Shown: in pieces, positions 62,497-64,000 of the stretch
How positions within the stretch are numbered: the first letter of the stretch is position 1
Layout of the letters: each line of letters starts with the position of its first letter
Origin: Pectinophora gossypiella
Taxonomy: Eukaryota; Arthropoda; Insecta; Lepidoptera; Gelechiidae
Reading direction: 5' to 3'
Length of the DNA: 64,000 bases
Assembly: GCF_024362695.1 (NCBI RefSeq)
Contig: NC_065408.1
Location: 4,092,001-4,156,000, forward strand
Program-made: the position numbers and the translations under genes
The notes under the pieces: generated by a model
Database searches by the model: none
Told to the model about the DNA's origin: nothing
What the model saw: only the letters and a program-made list of their open reading frames with translations

Positions 62497-63199
62497 CCAT
62501 GCGAAATTCTTCCGATCTATGTATCGTCATTAAGCCGCGGCCAACGCCATCTATCTAGAGTATTGAGTACTAATATTACTGCTTATTGATGACAGTGCTT
62601 ATCGTAAGAATTTACCCAATCATTATCATAATTATAAAGCGCACCATAGTATTCTAAACGAATGTAAATTGCACATTTGTTCTACATAATATTCAACATT
62701 ACCAGTACACAATGGAATTGAATTTCAATGTGCTTTGGGCTCTATCGGTAAGCTAATAAAGCAAGATTTACGATTGCAAATTAGGTTGGAATAGAAAATT
62801 GCAAATTTAATGTCACTTGGCACTTAGCGTGTAGATACAAAATGTTATCAAATAGTTACGGTATTGATAAAGCAATAATCGCTGGGAATTTATTAGTAGA
62901 CAATTAGACGGAACATAAAATCACGTTTGCGATCCTTAATGGGGTGGACAGAGCCAACTTTCAATTTATTTTTAATTTGGTAGACAATTTGAAGCAACTT
63001 TTGATACGTAGTCCATAGTAATTATTAAGTTATATTATTGCGAAGTCAAAAGATATAAGGTAATTTGAGTAGACTCAATAATTGTAGTGATTTCCAGTCT
63101 ATTTTAATAGTGATGTAATTAATGAGCAACTCTTTTCAATATATAGAAAAAAATAACACAAAGAAAAAATGAAGAGTTCACTCCTACTATCAATTTGTT

Positions 63200-63530
63200 C
63201 ATAACATGAGTAGCCTATATACGTCCCACTACTGAGCACAGGCCTCCCCTCGATCGACCGGAGGGGATATGGAGCATACTTCACCACGCTGCCCCACTGC
63301 GGAATGATGGAGGTGCTTTTACGGCTAATAGCCGCAACCAACGTCTTAACTGCCCTCCGAAGCACGGAATCATCTTACTTTATCGGACAATTAGATGAGT
63401 CAAGCCTGCTATGTCCTTATCAAACAAAGGACAGTCTCACAAAGTGATTTCACCAATGTTGCCATCGGCAATCGAACCCGGACTTCCAGATCATGAGCCT
63501 ACCGCTCTCACCACTAGACCACAGAGGCTG
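63200..63530 (-). mobile_element. SINE-A, full length
   Basis: Tail AGCCTATATACGTCCCACTA at the left, core (diverged), head at the right (GGCAATCGAACCCGGACTTC, CACCACTAGACCACAGAGGC). Confidence 0.9.
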
Positions 63531-63534
63531 TCCA

Positions 63535-64000
63535 ATTTTGCCAAGTTTAGTACATAAAACGAAGTATACCTATTTAGGATACGTAGGTACCTAAACACCC
63601 TTTTTCAGCATCACATTTCACGGCAAAATATATTATGTATTTTGCCCAAACAAAAAGTGTTTTACGATCATATTCCATCTAAGGACAGCGTCCATACATC
63701 GTTCGACCCTTCGGGCCTGTATTATGATATTATCACGTTATACGCAATAAAGTTACAACACCCTTTATATGAGTTCAGTATCGGAGTATCCAAGATATTT
63801 ATAGCGATTTTTATTGACTTGTAGTGATGTAAGTATACAGGGTGTCAGTATACCATAACGAATAAAGTTTTAGAACGTCTACGTGATTGTACTTAAATCG
63901 ATGGTTGGTGTGTTTCTTAACCTACGTGCAATATTGATGTGCATTGATATTCTTTCATAATATGTCATTATTATTTACTAAAATTAAAAATAACACTACA
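63535..64000. other. No gene recognised
   Basis: AT-rich. Contains one short plus-strand frame of 60 codons (63642-63824) with no recognised motif. Confidence 0.4.

Noticed and set aside
57428..64000. Upstream Grip exon carrying the first part of PDZ1
   Set aside because: I looked on the minus strand for a GLGL/TLSGG-like strand followed by a donor in the right phase and found none. It is probably outside the window.

Overview
The window looks like nuclear DNA of a moth or butterfly (ditrysian Lepidoptera). It is AT-rich, densely packed with short interspersed repeats of a kind I associate with lepidopteran genomes, and has eukaryotic GT-AG introns. I cannot name the species.

I recognise one protein-coding gene, on the minus strand: the glutamate-receptor-interacting-protein gene Grip, a multi-PDZ scaffold. 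I assembled 15 coding exons by reading the minus strand and requiring each GT donor and AG acceptor to keep the reading frame. They run from 57427 (middle of PDZ1) down to a stop codon at 32245-32247. Joined, they give about 1,030 residues: PDZ1 (C-terminal two thirds), PDZ2, PDZ3, a basic linker, PDZ4, PDZ5, PDZ6, a long low-complexity linker, PDZ7 and a short tail. The exon or exons with the start codon and the first part of PDZ1 were not found between 57428 and 64000. They probably lie to the right of the window.

Layout: 1-32000 is gene-poor and made of degraded repeats with no coding gene that I can support. 32245-57427 is Grip, with repeats in its introns. 57428-64000 is either its next upstream intron or intergenic DNA, again repeat-rich.

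Repeat labels used here are local to this report. SINE-A, SINE-B and SINE-D have tRNA-like heads. SINE-C has a 5S-rRNA-like head. SINE-A, -B and -C share one core of about 38 bp. MITE-E is a roughly 350-500 bp element with long inverted repeats, present five times. MITE-G is a roughly 120-140 bp palindromic element, present four times. MITE-M is a 144 bp element. MITE-N is a 549 bp element with 78 bp inverted repeats that sits inside a second copy of MITE-M, so the intact MITE-M copy serves as an empty-site control. RTE-type, K-type, I-type and Zenon-type tails are 3' ends of non-LTR retrotransposons. H, J and L are other interspersed repeats. Several insertions have visible target-site duplications.

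I saw no CRISPR array, operon, phage or other prokaryotic feature, and no intact tRNA or rRNA gene. The most notable items are the reconstructed Grip gene with intron positions repeated between its PDZ domains, the nested MITE-N/MITE-M pair, and the SINE core shared by families with unrelated heads.
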